Of a DNA stretch of 58,393 bases, positions 7,331 through 16,119 are shown in pieces. Each line of letters starts with the position of its first letter. Position 1 is the stretch's first letter. The notes beneath the pieces were generated by a model. The model was not told the origin of the DNA, ran no database searches, and saw only the letters and a list, made by a program, of their open reading frames with translations. The stretch covers positions 1 through 58,393 of the forward strand of contig CAJXOS010000021.1 of the NCBI GenBank assembly GCA_913057725.1. Direction: 5' to 3'. Made by a program: the position numbers and the translations under genes. The DNA is from an uncultured Lewinella sp. (lineage in GTDB: Bacteria; Bacteroidota; Bacteroidia; Chitinophagales; Saprospiraceae).

Positions 7331-10147
7331 TTATTTTTTCTTGAATTCGTACAGTACAGAGAAGTAGGCCAAACGTCCGATCCGAGGACCACCATAAGTT
7401 TGGAAAGTCTCATTATTGAGGATGTTGGAAGCACCTAGCTTGAAGGTACTGTTTAGGCGATCTACCTGCCAGTTGATCTGTGCATCTAGTAGATCATACG
7501 ATGGGATAGCACCAGTAAATTGAGGTGAGCCTTCGAAGATGAATCCTTCGATCCACTTGTAATTTACGCTGAAGCCAAAGTTTGGAATTCGCATGAAGCC
7601 AAGGTTCAATGGTACATTACGGCCAGAGATACCCACATTGTATTTGTGTTCTGGCGTATTGAAGGCCGGGATAATTGGATCATCCGTAACGGTATTCAAC
7701 TTATTCCAGGAGTAGTTGCCGTTGAAGACAAAGTAATTCCCAAAGTAATAGTTGGTACCAATAGAGAAACCTTGCGTCGTTACATCATCCGTAGCGTTTG
7801 CTGCTACCCGGTAGGCTTGTGCGTCTACGAGCGTTCCAAAGGTATTATCGAATAAGGTCTCTACGCCAATGTTGAATCCGATGAAGTCCGTGTAGAAGCT
7901 GTAGTAGTAGGTTGCATCCAAATACAGGCGCTCAAAGAGCGTGGTCCGGAATCCACCTTCTACCGTCCGTACTTTTTCCGGACGAATAGGCGCTACATTG
8001 AAGTACTCCAAGTTATTCAGGTCGCTGGTATTAAGTGCGAGCTCTAATGACTCTACCGTAACCAAGCTGTCAAATCCATTTAAGTTGCCCAGAAGTATGG
8101 CACGACCTACATTATAGTTAAGGTATTGGTCAGCCAAAGTTGGGTTACGAATCGCTGCCGAGAAGGATGCCCGGATCGTTGTGACGTCATTCGGGCTGTA
8201 TACCAAAGAACCAGCAGGTGAGAACAGCAGATCAAAGTTCTGGTTCTTATCCATACGCAAGGAACCGCTGATCTTTAGCTTATTCTTAAGCTCCAATGTA
8301 CCACCACCGTAGATGCCAAATTCAGAGACATCAATGTCCCGTCCCATCGTATCTAGAAGGATAGATCCGTCAGAGTTAGGTAGATATTGGCGGAAGCTAC
8401 CCCCCACCAAAAGATCAAGGTCTGTGATGTTGCCAGCGGCTACCAAGTCATTGAACTTGTATTCTCCTTGCGCATGTGCTAGGGCAGAGCGGTCAAAGAA
8501 ACGAGTACCACCAGCATTCAGGTTACGAGAAGTAATCCGGTTGAATTCTTCATCGAAACGCGCAGTACCCGGAGCATAGAAATCAACAGCACCCTCCGCC
8601 AGTGGATCAGCTTGAAGTGCGAATTCTTGTGCTTCACCATGCCATTGGAATAGTAAAGATTCCACTTCTGGATCTCCTAAGAAGGCGTCAAGTGCCGCAC
8701 GGTAACCATCAGGATCACCAGGGAATTGTGAAATTCTAGGGAATCCTTCAATCGCGCTTAGTTGCGGACGAACCTGGGTGCTCCAGTAAGTTCTGTATGA
8801 GTTACGCCAGAACTGGTTTTGCTTGGCGTTTTCTTGTAGTAATAATGATGTGAAATAAGGATCATAACTATCTCCCGCATCTTCATGCGTCACATAAAAG
8901 CGCAGGAAGTAGGTATCATGCTTCTTCAGTTCCAAGCGGTGCTGATAGAACTGGATGCCACGCAAGCTGTAGCGGTTATCGCCTTGATAAACAGTAGTAC
9001 CTGTGCTGTAGTTACTTGCGAGGATCAGGGTAGGGGAGCCCAGGTCCAAGTCTGGCTTTAAGCGCCAGTGTAGGGCAGCACCTAACTTCAAGTTGTCAGA
9101 GTCATAGTCAACAACATCCGCCTCCCGATAACCGCGGCGGTGGATGATACCCAAACCTGGGTTCTGAATATCACGACTAAAATCGCTTCCGCTGGTGAAT
9201 TCGTCACCATAGATATTTACGGCATCGTATCCGCCAGGGTTGTCAAGACCAGTATCGGTATCGTCTACTGGATCGAAGTTGTCCGCCACCCAGTCATTCG
9301 CTTGGAAGTAGGATACGTTGAATTTGAAAGCTAGTGCATTCTTCTTTCCTAGTACGTCAGCATAGCGGAGTGCACCCTCAAATAGAGAGCGGTCACCACC
9401 TTTTGCCATTACGGACAAGCCCTTGTGGAAGAATGGATCTTTTGTTTCCATACTAACCACACCGTTAAATGCATTCGGGCCGTAGAAAGCAGAACTCGCA
9501 CCAACGATCAGGTTTACCCGGTTTACATCCAGTTCGGATGAACCTAGGAAGTTACCGAGTGAGAAGTTCAAACCCGGTGACTGGTTATCTACTCCATCAA
9601 TTAATTGAAGGGAGCGTACCGGACTGGTACTATTGAAACCACGAGTATTGATAATCTTAAAACCAAGACTCGCAGCGGTTAAATCAACATCCTTAAGGGC
9701 ACCAAGACCGTCATAGAAGCTAGCGGCAGGCGTTTCTTTAATAGCTATATTATCCAATGTTTCGACGGTAAGGGCCGACTGACGTTGGCGTTCACCAATC
9801 CTCCGTCCTTTTACCTCTACAGTAGCGATCGTCACGCCACTCTCGCCTAACTCAATCTTTAGCGGTTCTACTAATGATTCCACTAAGACCTCTGCTTCCT
9901 CGTACCCCACGTACGAGAAAACCATGGTGAATGGCGGGCTTGCTGTAGTGCTAAAACTAAACGTTCCGTCAAAATCAGTTACTGTACCTTCAGAGGTTCC
10001 TTTAATGATGGCATTGGCACCAATAAGCGGCTCCCTTGAGGTTCCGTCAATGATCTCTCCTCGAACAATTGTTTGGCCATAAGCACTCAGGCCCATTGCC
10101 AGGGATAGAATAATATTAAAAATACGCCGGTTGGGTAAGAATTTCAT
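7331..10147 (-). CDS. TonB-dependent outer-membrane receptor with N-terminal CarboxypepD_reg-like domain
   Basis: 938 residues from the ATG at 10147. A longer frame reaches 10195, but the signal peptide begins at this ATG (MKFLPNRRIF to LSAYGQ). Domains: beta-sandwich carboxypeptidase-regulatory-like domain at about 24-105 (GEIIDGTSREPLIGANAII), plug domain at about 130-240, and a 22-strand-type barrel to the C-terminal YFSVLYEFKKK. It should import a ligand across the outer membrane using TonB energy. The ligand is not identifiable, and no SusD-like gene is adjacent. It is followed on the same strand by the two T9SS hydrolase-like genes, which may act on or bind the same substrate at the cell surface (inference). 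Confidence 0.92.
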   Translation of the reverse strand: MKFLPNRRIFNIILSLAMGLSAYGQTIVRGEIIDGTSREPLIGANAIIKGTSEGTVTDFDGTFSFSTTASPPFTMVFSYVGYEEAEVLVESLVEPLKIELGESGVTIATVEVKGRRIGERQRQSALTVETLDNIAIKETPAASFYDGLGALKDVDLTAASLGFKIINTRGFNSTSPVRSLQLIDGVDNQSPGLNFSLGNFLGSSELDVNRVNLIVGASSAFYGPNAFNGVVSMETKDPFFHKGLSVMAKGGDRSLFEGALRYADVLGKKNALAFKFNVSYFQANDWVADNFDPVDDTDTGLDNPGGYDAVNIYGDEFTSGSDFSRDIQNPGLGIIHRRGYREADVVDYDSDNLKLGAALHWRLKPDLDLGSPTLILASNYSTGTTVYQGDNRYSLRGIQFYQHRLELKKHDTYFLRFYVTHEDAGDSYDPYFTSLLLQENAKQNQFWRNSYRTYWSTQVRPQLSAIEGFPRISQFPGDPDGYRAALDAFLGDPEVESLLFQWHGEAQEFALQADPLAEGAVDFYAPGTARFDEEFNRITSRNLNAGGTRFFDRSALAHAQGEYKFNDLVAAGNITDLDLLVGGSFRQYLPNSDGSILLDTMGRDIDVSEFGIYGGGTLELKNKLKISGSLRMDKNQNFDLLFSPAGSLVYSPNDVTTIRASFSAAIRNPTLADQYLNYNVGRAILLGNLNGFDSLVTVESLELALNTSDLNNLEYFNVAPIRPEKVRTVEGGFRTTLFERLYLDATYYYSFYTDFIGFNIGVETLFDNTFGTLVDAQAYRVAANATDDVTTQGFSIGTNYYFGNYFVFNGNYSWNKLNTVTDDPIIPAFNTPEHKYNVGISGRNVPLNLGFMRIPNFGFSVNYKWIEGFIFEGSPQFTGAIPSYDLLDAQINWQVDRLNSTFKLGASNILNNETFQTYGGPRIGRLAYFSVLYEFKKK

Positions 10148-10397
10148 ACTTCGATCTAGTGCGTAAATAGTCAATAATTCTGCTTGCGGCGGCAAATTAG
10201 TGAATTTTCGCTAACAGTGGATTGTTATCGTCGAGAATTAACGGGGCCACAGAAACAGATGCCTGTTAGTCAGTCAAATATGCTTTTCGGGGTGGGCATC
10301 ATTGCCAGCACGGCAAAGCGCGTTCTCAATGGGGTAGGTGCAACGTATCCAATATACAGCTTTCAGGGGCTTTTGTGCATTTACACGTATAATGAAT

Positions 10398-11003
10398 TTA
10401 TGCATTCGGACCGTTTTCCTCATAAAAGTCGGCAATCCGCCACCTTCGTCGCCGATAAACCGCATGAACCAGGGCGCCGATTGCGCAACCGAGCAGGCTG
10501 CCAGCCAAAATGTCTAGTGGATAATGGACGCCAACATATACCTGACCTAGTGCAATTGTCGCAGCCCATACCAGCAAGAGCCACCGCCAACGTTTCCACA
10601 ATCGCCCCCAACCCAAAAATAGGAATAGTGCCACAGCAAAGTGGTTAGTGGCATGGGAGGAGGTAAAACTATAGCCGCCTCCACAATGAATCAGATCCCG
10701 AGTAGGCTCACCTAAGGCAATTTCTCGACAAGGTCGCGGGCGTTTCACACTTTTCTTAATGAGCTGACTACTAGTATAGTCGCCAATACCAACTACTACT
10801 GCCAGCGCTAAGACATAGTACAGCCCCTTTAGTTTGTAGTTGCGGACCAGCAAAATCAGCCCCAATAAATACATTGGAATCCAGGTGGTTTTCTCTCGCC
10901 AGTGCGGCATAATCGCATCCAGCCAAGGGTGCTGCCAGCCATGGTGTATCCATTCGAAAAGGGCATAGTCAAGATGTATGAGTTGCTCCATAGCAGCAAA
11001 CAT
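10398..11003 (-). CDS. PAP2-family membrane phosphatase
   Basis: 201 residues with about five membrane helices and the three PAP2 signature parts: KKSVKRPRP (about 83-91), the variant second motif FTSSHATNH (113-121), and GQVYVGVHYPLDILAG with His160 and Asp164. Family members dephosphorylate lipid phosphates such as undecaprenyl diphosphate, phosphatidate or lipid A intermediates, on the periplasmic face. The substrate here cannot be told. A dedicated BacA-type UppP is also present at 34117-34905. ATG at 11003, with an in-frame ATG at 10991 as alternative. Confidence 0.88.
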   Translation of the reverse strand: MFAAMEQLIHLDYALFEWIHHGWQHPWLDAIMPHWREKTTWIPMYLLGLILLVRNYKLKGLYYVLALAVVVGIGDYTSSQLIKKSVKRPRPCREIALGEPTRDLIHCGGGYSFTSSHATNHFAVALFLFLGWGRLWKRWRWLLLVWAATIALGQVYVGVHYPLDILAGSLLGCAIGALVHAVYRRRRWRIADFYEENGPNA

Positions 11004-11159
11004 AGGGAAAAGCGGATTTAATCAAGATGCCAAAGGGGACTTCAATTCAAATACAAGTCAAGGCGAAGGCCACCCAGATGGACCTAATTCAATAACTCAA
11101 CGATTCACTAACCAAACGAATTAAACGAACCCAAGCATCCATCCCTCATTTCTAGCTTG

Positions 11160-11167
11160 TATCTTTG
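11160..11167 (+). promoter_or_regulatory. Minus-7 box (TATCTTTG) of glmM
   Basis: An exact match to the Bacteroidetes -7 consensus TAnnTTTG, 35 bp before the GTG at 11202. No clear TTTG element is seen 19-21 bp upstream. Transcription should start near 11174. That excludes the upstream in-frame TTG at 11157 as the translation start. Confidence 0.6.
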
Positions 11168-11201
11168 GGCGCTTTTTATCCAAAAACCAAAGTGTACGTT
11201 T

Positions 11202-12575
11202 GTGGCATTCATAAAATCTATTTCCGGTTTCCGTGGTACAATTGGCGGTAGCGCCGGCGACAATTTCACCCCAGAAGATATTGTTTCCTGTACGGCGGCT
11301 TATGCCAGCTGGCTCATGGGGAGAGGTAATACCCCCAAAGTTGTACTTGGACGTGATGCCCGACCTAGTGGTAGTATGGTGTCGCAGCTTGTTAGCAGTA
11401 CACTACAAAGTTTGGCCATTGAAGTAGTAGATCTCGGTCTTTCTACGCCGCCAACCGTTGAGATGGCAGTTCCCGCACTACAAGCAGGTGGTGGAATCAT
11501 CCTGACGGCCAGCCACAATCCGAAGCAATGGAATGCGCTGAAACTTCTAAATGAAAAAGGAGAATTTATCTCTGCCGCTGATGGTAAGGCACTACTAAGT
11601 CTAGTTGATAATGCGCAGATCACCTATGCTGAAGTTGATGATTTAGGGAGTTATAGCCTAAATGATCAGATGATCGATCATCATATCCAGCAGATCCTAG
11701 CTCACCCGCTAGTAGATGCGGAAGCGGTGCGTGGTCAGCAATATAAGGTGGTAGTAGATGCCATCAATTCTACTGGAGCGATGTCTTTACCGCCATTGTT
11801 GGAAGCACTCGGTTGCTCTGTAAGTTTGCTCAATGGTGAGATGAACGGCCAGTTTGCTCATAACCCTGAGCCATTGCCACAGCACCTGACTGGGCTGAGT
11901 GAGGCGGTTAAGAACCAGAATGCAGATTTGGGTATTGCTGTTGACCCCGATGTAGATCGCCTCGCATTCATAGGGGAAGGTGGCCAATGGATAGGGGAGG
12001 AGTATACCCTTGTACTAGTCGCGGACTATGTGCTGCAGCATCATGCTGGTCCCGTTGTTTCTAACTTATCATCTAGCCGAGCCTTGAGAGATATTGCTCA
12101 ACGACATGGCCAAACCTACCATGCATCCGCTGTTGGTGAGGTGAACGTGGTTGAGAAGATGAAAGAGGTAAATGCGGTATTGGGTGGAGAAGGGAATGGA
12201 GGAATTATCGATCCTCAACTTCACTACGGTCGCGACGCACTTGTTGGTACGGCTCTGGCCCTGACCTATCTGGCCAAGAGTGGGAAGTCTATCAACGAAC
12301 ACCGAGCGAGCTATCCGAGCTATCATATGATTAAGGACAAGATCCAGCTCAGCCCTGCATTAGATGTGGAGCAAGTTTTGGCGGATGTTAAGTCAGCCTA
12401 CGAAACAAAGGATGGTGTGGAAATCAACACTATTGATGGCCTGAAGCTAGACTTCCCGCAAGGGTGGGTGCACTTACGCCGATCCAATACGGAACCAATA
12501 GTTCGGGTCTATGGAGAAGGTGATAGTGAGACTGCCATAAATGATTTGGTCAAGGAAATAAAAGGCTACTTCTAG
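11202..12575 (+). CDS. glmM: Phosphoglucosamine mutase
   Basis: 457 residues from the GTG at 11202. This start gives the usual Bacteroidetes N-terminus MAFIKSISGFRGTIGG, whereas the longer frame from TTG 11157 would begin within the promoter box. Alpha-D-phosphohexomutase motifs: phosphoserine loop TASHNP with Ser104, metal loop DPDVDRLA, sugar loop GEGNGG, and phosphate-binding RRSNTEPIVRVYGE near the C-terminus. It converts glucosamine-6-phosphate to glucosamine-1-phosphate for UDP-GlcNAc, peptidoglycan and LPS. A related phosphomannomutase activity cannot be excluded from sequence alone. Followed by a strong terminator. Confidence 0.88.
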   Translation: MAFIKSISGFRGTIGGSAGDNFTPEDIVSCTAAYASWLMGRGNTPKVVLGRDARPSGSMVSQLVSSTLQSLAIEVVDLGLSTPPTVEMAVPALQAGGGIILTASHNPKQWNALKLLNEKGEFISAADGKALLSLVDNAQITYAEVDDLGSYSLNDQMIDHHIQQILAHPLVDAEAVRGQQYKVVVDAINSTGAMSLPPLLEALGCSVSLLNGEMNGQFAHNPEPLPQHLTGLSEAVKNQNADLGIAVDPDVDRLAFIGEGGQWIGEEYTLVLVADYVLQHHAGPVVSNLSSSRALRDIAQRHGQTYHASAVGEVNVVEKMKEVNAVLGGEGNGGIIDPQLHYGRDALVGTALALTYLAKSGKSINEHRASYPSYHMIKDKIQLSPALDVEQVLADVKSAYETKDGVEINTIDGLKLDFPQGWVHLRRSNTEPIVRVYGEGDSETAINDLVKEIKGYF

Positions 12576-12596
12576 TCTACCTTGTTAAGTCAGTTT

Positions 12597-12640
12597 GAGT
12601 TCTGCCTATAGTCTGTCCGGCTATAGGCAGAACTCTTTTT
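12597..12640 (+). terminator. Intrinsic terminator of glmM
   Basis: A perfect 15-bp stem (GAGTTCTGCCTATAG, 12597-12611, with its complement at 12621-12635), a 9-base loop and five T at 12636-12640, located 21 bp after the glmM stop. Confidence 0.9.
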
Positions 12641-12769
12641 AGGATATCTTTGTTAATTTAATGTTAACTTACAGTAAATAGAAAGTTTACTTTTTGTTAG
12701 ATTTGTGTAAATTCCCTGTATTGAGAAGTACATACAATCCGCTATTGTTGGACTTTGAAGAAGAAGATT

Positions 12770-13699
12770 ATGAGGAAGTATCGTTTAATAATGCTGTTGG
12801 TGATGGCGGGCTTCACCATGCTCTCTGCGCAACGCCATGTGGCTTTGCTGGATGCGCCTTCGCGCAAAATTAATTCTGTCCGATCCGAGGCGAACGGACA
12901 ACAGCTCTACCAATTCACATTGGATCGTGGGATGATCTACCTTGAAGCCGATCTTGAAGGTGCAAGGGGAGAATACGTTTTAGATACAGGAGCTCCTGGC
13001 TTAGTTCTTAATGAGCAGCCGGAGCGTGTACATGAGGCTTACGTGGCCCAATCTTGTGCGGAAGAGGTGAAAGTAGGGATGCGCCAAGTGGAGCACTTTT
13101 CCCTAGGAGAATTAGAACTACGCCAATTTGAAGCCATAACCCTTGATTTGGATCACCTGAGTCGGGCACACAATAAGGAAGTGGCCGGTCTGATAGGTTA
13201 TGAAATTCTACAGGAGCATACGTTGCTACTTGATTATCAAGAGCAGCAAATGCATCTCTTAGACTATAGTGTTAATGATGCCGTTCATCAACCAACCGTT
13301 CGGATTCCTTTTATTCTAGATGGGCATCTTCCGGTGCTCGAAATAAAGGTGGGGCAACACACTTTACATTTGGGGATCGATACCGGTTCCGCTTCTAATA
13401 TCCTTGATGAATCCTGGCAAAATGTGCTTGCACTTTGGGGCCCGTCCATGCCAACCGAAGAAATACAAGGACTAGATCAAAGGGTGCAGCAAGTGGATGC
13501 TACTATGGTAGAGGATTTTCCAGTAGGGCACTTAGGACTAGACACTAAGTTCTTACTTCTGGATCTCTCCCATTTGCGAGCCGGAGCCGAAGTTCCTCTT
13601 GACGGTCTATTGGGCTATAGTTTCCTGGCCAACTTCAAGGTAGCTATCGACTATCCAAATCAAGAAGTGCTCTTGTGGCCTGTGGACCTAGAGCAATAA
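12770..13699 (+). CDS. Secreted retropepsin-like aspartyl protease, two-domain
   Basis: 309 residues from the ATG at 12770. A TTG five codons upstream extends the frame, but the signal peptide starts at the ATG (MRKYRLIMLL to MLSA). Two aspartyl-protease-like half domains are visible, each with an Asp-Thr-Gly motif: VLDTGAPG (Asp72) and GIDTGSAS (Asp204). Each is followed by a hydrophobic-Gly stretch (AGLIGYEIL and DGLLGYSFL). Both aspartates could contribute one active site within a single chain, unlike retroviral homodimers. Probably periplasmic or surface located. Substrate unknown. The 3' end overlaps the convergent GNAT gene by 12 bp. A TAGATTTG box lies upstream near 12700. Confidence 0.82.
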   Translation: MRKYRLIMLLVMAGFTMLSAQRHVALLDAPSRKINSVRSEANGQQLYQFTLDRGMIYLEADLEGARGEYVLDTGAPGLVLNEQPERVHEAYVAQSCAEEVKVGMRQVEHFSLGELELRQFEAITLDLDHLSRAHNKEVAGLIGYEILQEHTLLLDYQEQQMHLLDYSVNDAVHQPTVRIPFILDGHLPVLEIKVGQHTLHLGIDTGSASNILDESWQNVLALWGPSMPTEEIQGLDQRVQQVDATMVEDFPVGHLGLDTKFLLLDLSHLRAGAEVPLDGLLGYSFLANFKVAIDYPNQEVLLWPVDLEQ

Positions 13700-14173
13700 T
13701 TCATAGAAGGAGTCACAACCGGAATGCCCCGTGGCTCCCTTCGCTCCTTCCAAAAGAGAAAAGCCCTTCTTTCTATACAAGTGGTTAGCTGCTGTCATGC
13801 GCTCCACTGTTTCGAGGTACATTTTCTTGAAGCCTTTGTCTCGCGCTTCTTTGAGACACAAATCAACGAGTGCAGCACCCATACCAAGCCCTCTTAAACC
13901 TTCGAGGAAGTACATTTTCTTCAATTCGCAGGTGTCGGTATCACCACCTTCCAAGGCAGCAAAGCCACCGCAGCCCATCACTTGCCCTTGGTGTTCAATA
14001 GCATAGAACGCTGCTCGTTCATCGGCATAGGCATTAAACATGTCATCTACCTCGGGGTCTTCAATGGAAAAACCGGAGCCTACACAATGAAACTCGGTCA
14101 TCACCTTCCGGATGATGGAAGCTACTTTAGGGTTGTCCTCGAGTGTGATCGGACGAATGATGGGTGTATCCAT
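13688..14173 (-). CDS. GNAT-family N-acetyltransferase
   Basis: 161 residues with the GNAT fold: beta-strand core QVMGCGGFAAL, the acetyl-CoA pyrophosphate loop RGLGMGAALVDLCL (about 95-108) and the C-terminal segment TAANHLYRKKGF. It transfers an acetyl group to an amine. The acceptor is unknown. The gene lies 4 bp downstream of the small membrane protein gene on the same strand and converges with the aspartyl protease gene. Confidence 0.88.
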   Translation of the reverse strand: MDTPIIRPITLEDNPKVASIIRKVMTEFHCVGSGFSIEDPEVDDMFNAYADERAAFYAIEHQGQVMGCGGFAALEGGDTDTCELKKMYFLEGLRGLGMGAALVDLCLKEARDKGFKKMYLETVERMTAANHLYRKKGFSLLEGAKGATGHSGCDSFYELLL

Positions 14174-14177
14174 ATTA

Positions 14178-14408
14178 TTAGATTTCTTCGCGATCTAAAT
14201 CTACTTGTCCAAAATAGACAAGAATAAAGCCTATTATTACCATCCCGATTTTGATCATAAATGCGCTGATACCACCGAAGTTTCTTAGCCAAGCTAAGAA
14301 GGCAAAATCAACGCCGACGAAATTTAGGAAGATGGCTAAAAAACCAATTACCACCAGGAGAAACCCAATGATGGTCAAAAACGTTTTATTTTGAGACATG
14401 TTCGTCAT
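14178..14408 (-). CDS. Small two-helix membrane protein, unknown
   Basis: 76 residues with two hydrophobic segments (about 10-31 and 47-67) and a short acidic tail DLDREEI. Methionines at 14408 and 14399 are both possible starts. I recognise no family. It is encoded 4 bp upstream of the GNAT gene, so the two are probably co-transcribed. It looks genuine because of tight packing and clean membrane topology. Confidence 0.7.
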   Translation of the reverse strand: MTNMSQNKTFLTIIGFLLVVIGFLAIFLNFVGVDFAFLAWLRNFGGISAFMIKIGMVIIGFILVYFGQVDLDREEI

Positions 14409-14434
14409 ACTTTAGGAACAGCACGAAAAAAGAG

Positions 14435-14464
14435 TTGTATTCTATTTTCTGCGCAATAATTTTG
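14435..14464 (+). promoter_or_regulatory. Bacteroidetes-type promoter of mvaB
   Basis: TTG at 14435-14437 and TAATTTTG at 14457-14464 with 19-bp spacing, matching the TTTG/TAnnTTTG consensus. The predicted transcription start is near 14471, 20 bp before the ATG at 14491. Confidence 0.65.
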
Positions 14465-14490
14465 GCGACAAAAATAATCCAAGCCCAACC

Positions 14491-15345
14491 ATGATCAAAC
14501 TGATCGAATGCCCACGTGATGCAATGCAGGGGCTCAAGACCTTTATTCCGACAGAAGTTAAGGCCAAATATCTGAATTTACTCCTGCAAGTGGGCTTTGA
14601 TACCTTAGATTTTGGCAGTTTCGTGAGCCCAAAAGCGATTCCGCAGATGCGGGATACTGCTGATGTACTGGCTCAGCTTGATCTCTCGAATACCAACACG
14701 AAGTTACTGGCAATTGTTGCCAATTATCGCGGCGCAGAGTCTGCGGCCTCTTTTCCAGAGATTCAGTATCTGGGATTTCCTTTTTCTATATCTGAGACCT
14801 TTCAGCTGCGAAACACCAACGCCACCATTGCAGATTCTATGGATCGCGTAAAACGCATTCAGGATTTGTGCCAAAAGAATGGGAAAGAGATGGTGCTCTA
14901 TCTGTCTATGGGGTTTGGAAATCCTTATGGCGACCCCTGGAATGCAGAGACGGTTATGCACTGGGTGGAGGAACTATCAAAAATTGATATCCGCATATTT
15001 CAACTGAGTGATACGATCGGTGTAGCTAAGCCTCCTAGTATTGAGTATCTGTTTGGAGAATTGATTCCTGCTTACCCAGACTTAGAAATTGGCGCCCACT
15101 TTCATACAACACCCCAAAGCTGGGAAGAAAAGGTAGCTGCTGCCACGGCTCATGGCTGTATACGTTTTGACGGGGCTATTAGAGGATATGGTGGCTGCCC
15201 AATGGCCAAAGATGATCTTACCGGCAACATGCCAATGGAAAACTTAGTACATTTTTTCCGCGATCAAAAGCAAGAAACAGGGGTGAACTATGACCTGTTT
15301 CAAAAGGCCTATCTTGAGGCGGCGGGTGTTTTTCCAGCGCACTAG
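14491..15345 (+). CDS. mvaB: Hydroxymethylglutaryl-CoA lyase
   Basis: 284 residues, HMGL-like TIM barrel. Motifs: the start IECPRDAMQG (metal and substrate Asp, Arg), SVS-type segment FGSFVSPKAIPQM, QLSDTIGVA, GAHFHTT with metal-binding His residues, and the signature cysteine loop GGCPMAKDDLTGN. It cleaves HMG-CoA to acetoacetate and acetyl-CoA, the last step of leucine catabolism. The substitution pattern MAKDD in the cysteine loop is, as far as I recall, usual for Bacteroidetes members. Monocistronic with its own promoter. It lies 38 kb away from the leucine biosynthesis operon. Confidence 0.92.
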   Translation: MIKLIECPRDAMQGLKTFIPTEVKAKYLNLLLQVGFDTLDFGSFVSPKAIPQMRDTADVLAQLDLSNTNTKLLAIVANYRGAESAASFPEIQYLGFPFSISETFQLRNTNATIADSMDRVKRIQDLCQKNGKEMVLYLSMGFGNPYGDPWNAETVMHWVEELSKIDIRIFQLSDTIGVAKPPSIEYLFGELIPAYPDLEIGAHFHTTPQSWEEKVAAATAHGCIRFDGAIRGYGGCPMAKDDLTGNMPMENLVHFFRDQKQETGVNYDLFQKAYLEAAGVFPAH

Positions 15346-15367
15346 GTGCAAAATACTGCCAATTTTT

Positions 15368-15375
15368 TACCTTTG
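15368..15375 (+). promoter_or_regulatory. Possible minus-7 box (TACCTTTG) for the 15430 gene
   Basis: Exact TAnnTTTG match 54 bp upstream of the ATG at 15430, without an obvious TTTG 19-21 bp further upstream. Confidence 0.4.
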
Positions 15376-15429
15376 GTTTTCGTTACTTTCCACCTCGGAG
15401 ACCCGGGGTGACATACCAAAAAAAATGTC

Positions 15430-16119
15430 ATGGGATTTTGGGACCGCATTCGAGATTGGTTCGGCCGTCCAACGACTAATGAACCACCCTCTAAAGAGCC
15501 GCCATCTGGTACGACTCCTCCACGCCCGGATATCAGTCCGGTTGTGAAGCCATCCGATGATGACACCCTCCCTTTGCCCGGTGACACAGGTATTGACATT
15601 TTTCGACTACTCTTTAGCAACAAAGACAAACACACCACCACTATGCTCAATTCTATTTCCCTTAGCTCGGATATGAAGACCTTGTACTTGATTGACAACG
15701 GTCGTGCTATTCCTTTCGACTTGACCGTGCGCCAAGGGGTATTAGTAGGTTTGCTGGGAGATCAATTGGTGGTAGCAACTGCAGCTAGCAATCCACGCGG
15801 GGACGGAGAACTAGATCCCCCTTCCGATGGTGAAATCGCTACTGGCGGTCGCGATGCGGAAACACCTACACCAGAGGCGGAAGCACCGGCTAGTAAATAT
15901 GCCTTTAAAGCGGGAGAGAATAGTCAGTATACACTTTCCTATAACCGCAAGAACAAAGCACTGAGCGTGATTGGATTGGATGATATCGTAATCCAGTTAG
16001 AAGCGCCAGACACTACAGAGTGTAATGACAAGGTGTTTAGCCTGGACAAAAAGCAGGTGCTCAATATTCGTTGGGAAGAGGAGCAGCTTCACTTGGTTCA
16101 AGTGAACGCCGGGCACTAA
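15430..16119 (+). CDS. Hypothetical protein with proline-rich linker
   Basis: 229 residues, no recognised family. The N-terminus is amphipathic (MGFWDRIRDWFGR), followed by a Pro/Thr/Ser-rich linker (about 15-50), a first globular segment (about 55-120, beta-strand-like with SLSSDMKTLYLID), a second acidic linker rich in Glu, Pro and Ala (about 122-155) and a C-terminal beta-rich domain (about 156-229). No signal peptide or membrane segment, so probably cytoplasmic. The stop overlaps the stop of the convergent 16116-17621 gene by 4 bases. Confidence 0.7.
   Translation: MGFWDRIRDWFGRPTTNEPPSKEPPSGTTPPRPDISPVVKPSDDDTLPLPGDTGIDIFRLLFSNKDKHTTTMLNSISLSSDMKTLYLIDNGRAIPFDLTVRQGVLVGLLGDQLVVATAASNPRGDGELDPPSDGEIATGGRDAETPTPEAEAPASKYAFKAGENSQYTLSYNRKNKALSVIGLDDIVIQLEAPDTTECNDKVFSLDKKQVLNIRWEEEQLHLVQVNAGH

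Noticed and set aside
10184..10648. Plus-strand frame between the TonB receptor and PAP2 genes
   Set aside because: It overlaps the PAP2 coding sequence over 250 bases, has no recognisable domain and lacks a promoter. It is a shadow frame.
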